From assembly GCA_009741485.1 (NCBI GenBank), contig CM019218.1, positions 53,536,517 to 53,600,516 of the forward strand: a stretch of DNA of 64,000 bases. The letters run 5' to 3'. The position numbers and the translations under genes were made by a program. The notes below the pieces were generated by a model. The model ran no database searches and was not told the DNA's origin. It saw only the letters and a list, made by a program, of their open reading frames with translations. Shown piece after piece: positions 63,397-64,000 of this stretch. Position 1 is the first letter of the stretch, and the number at the start of each line of letters is the position of its first letter. The stretch comes from Malurus cyaneus samueli. Its lineage: Eukaryota; Chordata; Aves; Passeriformes; Maluridae.

Positions 63397-63981
63397 GTAG
63401 GACCAGCGGGGTGGCAGGGGTGGTACTGGGGAGCTGGCAGTGCCACTGGCTGGGAACAGCACTGCAAGGTCCTTATCACCCTGGGACAGATCAACAGCTT
63501 CCCCCATGCCTCAGTTTCCCCAGGGAAAGGCCACAAGGCTTGGGAGGAGACCCTGGGTGGCACAAGGTGACCTGGGAGCTCACCTGATTTATAGGGGACA
63601 TGGGGCAATCGTCCTCCTCCTCCAGCATGGCACAGGGGACAGGCTGCCAGGGCTCACCAGGAGCAGTTTGGAAGTGTAATTCTGGCAGTGGGGGGGACCA
63701 TCATGGGATAGTGCTCAGGGCAGCATGATAAACACATCAGCAGAGCAGGGGGGATCGCAGCACTACCGGGACAAATGGCACCAAAACCTGCGGTGGAGGC
63801 AGTGTGGGGTCATTGGTGTCCACAGGGCAGGGCGCTAAGGACCCTTTAGTCCCACAGCTCTCCAAGTGCAGGGCCTGCAGGGTCACCACGGGATCAGAGC
63901 AGGTGCCCAGGGACCACCAGCAGCCCCCATGTGGGGCTGGCATGGCCGTCCCGCTCTGAGCCCCACTCTCGCCCCTTGCAG

Positions 63982-64000
63982 ACAAGCCCGAGTGGTTCAG
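63982..64000 (+). CDS. ELF3: ELF3 next coding exon, cut by window end
   Basis: Acceptor CGCCCCTTGCAG, then DKPEWF in the phase left by the previous exon. In human ELF3 the equivalent part is EKASWLGEQPQFW, leading into the PNT (pointed) domain. Only 19 nt are inside the window. Confidence 0.85.

Overview
The window is vertebrate nuclear DNA, most likely from a bird and probably a passerine on a GC-rich microchromosome. The evidence is GT-AG introns, many truncated CR1 LINE 3' ends, avian-type endogenous retrovirus LTRs, dense GC-rich minisatellites, and two genes (KIF21B, ELF3) that lie on human 1q32. There is no bacterial or phage content, no CRISPR array and no operon. Single N characters at 13220 and 19866 suggest joins in a draft assembly.

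Layout. (1) 1-12905 is a large imperfect inverted duplication. The left arm (about 8-4063) reappears reverse-complemented at 8886-12905, around a spacer of about 4.2 kb (4363-8583) that holds a CpG island (about 4750-6030). A 0.3 kb segment at the inner edge of both arms (4064-4362 and 8584-8885) is in direct orientation, so one copy has been flipped. (2) 12.9-22.3 kb has no recognisable exon. It holds minisatellites, CR1 fragments, one LTR and a partial third copy of the arm edge. (3) 22336-48928 carries 34 coding exons of KIF21B on the + strand. Every junction is GT-AG and all phases join, giving about 1,630 codons. Two alternative terminal coding exons are visible, followed by a long 3' UTR that probably ends at an AATAAA at 56703. 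(4) 57.2-62.2 kb is intergenic and dominated by G-rich then C-rich minisatellites and a poly-C tract. (5) 62.2-64.0 kb is the promoter, a non-coding exon 1, the first coding exon and the start of the next exon of ELF3, which runs off the window.

KIF21B is a kinesin-4 family motor: motor domain in exons 2-8, coiled-coil stalk with an autoinhibitory segment in exons 9-22, WD40 propeller in exons 29-35. The expected first coding exon (short N-terminus ending in an AG|G split arginine codon) was not found on the + strand. The best candidate, a 26-nt exon in the CpG island with matching phase, is on the minus strand inside the spacer. This suggests that the promoter/exon-1 block is inverted relative to the gene body, either biologically through the flanking inverted repeats or by misassembly. 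This is the most interesting observation here, and it is a hypothesis.

No convincing new biological system was found. The notable items are the inverted duplication with its flipped inner segment and possibly inverted promoter, alternative 3' exons in a pyrimidine-rich context, and retroelement/minisatellite interplay in the introns and 3' UTR.
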